From Doris montereyensis (taxonomy: Eukaryota > Mollusca > Gastropoda > Nudibranchia > Dorididae), in NCBI GenBank assembly GCA_037039925.1, contig JAXRKP010001288.1:50001-114000 (forward strand): a stretch of DNA of 64,000 nt, read 5' to 3'. Under the pieces are notes generated by a model that was given only the letters and a program-made list of their open reading frames with translations, ran no database searches and was not told the DNA's origin. The position numbers and the translations under genes were made by a program. This document shows, in pieces, positions 62,606-64,000 of the stretch (within the stretch, counting starts at the first letter, position 1; every line of letters begins with the position of its first letter).

Positions 62606-62849
62606 GGCAAAGACAACACTTGTTTCATAAAAAAACAGTCAATTGATCAAATGATTGGACAAATATTACATTGCATTGAATTCCATGATCTGATAGGAAC
62701 TACCCAAAAAGATTCTACGTAAGCTGGATTAAGCAAGTAGTCCTATTGCATACAAATATACTGGTAGCCGTTAGAGTGACAATAAACCTCTATCTTCTAC
62801 CATACTGTCATCTATGATATGGGAGATAAAGCAGGAGTAATTTGTCTCT

Positions 62850-63170
62850 TTTGAATTTTACTCCATCCAATCCAGTGATCTTAGGGTGAATTAAGCGAAA
62901 CAGCAGGATGACAGATAAGTGGAAAGGTGAAAATAAGGTAGGACCTACCAGCATCATCCGCCAACGGGCCACAATAGGAATAAAGTTCAAGTATAAAAGA
63001 CCGTACAAAAGCGACAGCATAATGTTTTGTTTCTTCAAAACGTACCCGTCCACCATTGCGGTGATCTCAGACTTAATTAAGAGAAAACAGCAAGATGAAA
63101 GCGAAGTGAAAAAAGAAGGAACAGGAAGAAGCAGGACCTACCTAGCGCCCCGCCAACAGCATAAATATGA
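62850..63170 (+). repeat. GTGATCTCAG/AACAGCAAGATGAAAG repeat, copies 4 and 5
   Basis: 62850-62990: ACTCCATCCAATCCAGTGAT, CTTAGGGTGAATTAAGCGAA, ACAGCAGGATGACAG, GTAGGACCTACCAGCATCA. 63040-63170: CCGTCCACCATTGCGGTGAT, CTCAGACTTAATTAAGAGAA, AACAGCAAGATGAAAG, AGCAGGACCTACCTAGCGCC. Two copies ~190 bp apart, same orientation. Confidence 0.75.
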
Positions 63171-63199
63171 AAAGTTCTTACACTGAAACACAACGGAAT

Positions 63200-63900
63200 G
63201 GTGCCGGACAAACACAACTATTCTGGTGACACATAATCATTTACTTGGCGATGAAGATCCAGACCACAGCCACAGTCAAGGAGTGTCATTGAGCACTACC
63301 ATTAGCAGATGCAAACATAGCCTTGATACAATGGAAACCAATTTCATCGAGAATACTCTTAGTCAGATTCAACATGGAAGGGAGAAAGAGCACAACAAAT
63401 TCACTGTACAGAGCTCCAGGAAAAAGCAGATCTATGAATATAAGTGCCATCTACAGAACAGATTTCAAGCTGTCAGACTTAATTGAACAATCCATCAAAA
63501 ACCATTGGGATACATTTTTTAGTACATGTGAAGTCTGTCCTTTATGGCCCAGAAACATGGCATCATCATCAATGCATATGATACCCCTCAAAATCCGATG
63601 GTCAGAAAAAATTATCAACTTCTGATCTCTGGAAAAAGACCAAACAGAATCATAGCTCAAAGGAGTGGGGCTGGATAGGACACGCCTTGACAAAAGCCCC
63701 AAAAGGGAAGAGAAACATGGGTAGACAACAACAAAAAAGAGCTGGAGAAGATCTTTTGAAGAGGAGACAAGGGCAGCTGGCAAGTCATACGCAGAGTTGA
63801 GGAAAATGGCACAGAACAGGGTGAGATGGAGGAGAGTTGCTGCAGCATTATGTTCCAGATGGAACAAGAGGAATCAGGGTATCCAGCAAAAAGTCAACTG
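63200..63900 (+). mobile_element. LINE tail, RTE/CR1-type endonuclease-RT element
   Basis: Plus-strand pieces in shifting frames: LKIRWSEKIINF, SDLWKKTKQNHIAQ, GWIGHALTKAP, WRRSFEEETRAAGKSYAELR, KMAQNRVRWRRVAAALCSRW. This is the common C-terminus of such elements (LW..T.Q......RKW.WIGH.LR...W.R........W..LA.DR..WR..V.ALC). It is heavily frameshifted. Confidence 0.75.
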
Positions 63901-64000
63901 AAAATTTTCTACCCCAACAGAAAAAAATCCTACCTAGGAAATGAAATACTCCCCGATGTCAGAAACGGAGAACAGCGTAAATATTTCCAATTTCAATGCA

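Larger units (their letters stand above)
59300..62617. repeat. 12-bp target-site duplication flanking LINE copy C
   Basis: GGCAAAGACAAC occurs at 59300-59311 and again at 62606-62617, immediately outside the two ends of the LINE. Confidence 0.85.

Overview
This window is eukaryotic and looks metazoan, most likely a mollusc, perhaps a gastropod. The evidence is: (i) two animal genes split into short exons with canonical GT-AG introns; (ii) AT-rich DNA dense in non-LTR retrotransposons, one Gypsy-type LTR element, tRNA-derived SINEs and long AG/AT microsatellites; (iii) scattered CTAGATCTAG-type palindromic tracts, which I associate from memory with gastropod genomes. The species call is inference. 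No operons, CRISPR arrays or bacterial signals were seen.

Layout. 1-5.55 kb: 5' part of SMARCAL1 on the minus strand, four exons from the start codon to SNF2 motif I; the gene runs off the left edge. 5.5-7.5 kb: SMARCAL1 upstream DNA with a 203-bp tandem duplication and a pogo-like transposon end. 7.5-11.6 kb: minus-strand LINE copies, one nested in another. 11.6-15.3 kb: no recognised gene, a 0.4-kb AG array and CTAGATCT tracts. 15.3-19.6 kb: a ~220-bp tandem repeat interrupted by a 5'-truncated, decayed Gypsy element with a clear 322-bp 3' LTR. 20-24 kb: a possible promoter and 5' UTR exon, hairpin repeats and a candidate MITE. 24.2 kb: a 140-codon plus-strand ORF behind a strong splice acceptor, probably a real gene of unknown function. 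24.7-36 kb: AT-rich, with weak candidate exons (30.1 and 34.9 kb), one SINE and two diverged tandem duplications. 36.2-40.5 kb: a mosaic of two LINE families. 40.5-47 kb: nothing recognised beyond simple and short repeats. 47.1-58.9 kb: 3' half of PRC1 (MAP65/Ase1 family) on the minus strand, seven exons, introns filled with repeats. 59.3-62.6 kb: a full-length RTE-like LINE bounded by a 12-bp target-site duplication. 63.2-63.9 kb: tail of another LINE.

How the genes relate. SMARCAL1 (replication-fork remodelling) and PRC1 (spindle midzone bundling) are separate housekeeping genes with no evidence of co-regulation. The most useful observation is that three of their eleven exons are each exactly one base short of the length needed for reading frame and splice phase. 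Two of the three breaks sit in six-base A/T runs. This points to uncorrected indels in the sequence rather than pseudogenes, and warns against reading the broken LINE ORFs too literally.

I did not find a convincing new biological system. The best leads are a same-orientation short repeat with five or six copies in 43-63 kb, tandem monomers in the 5' UTR of the LINE family, an alternative PRC1 C-terminus, and the unknown 24.2-kb gene.
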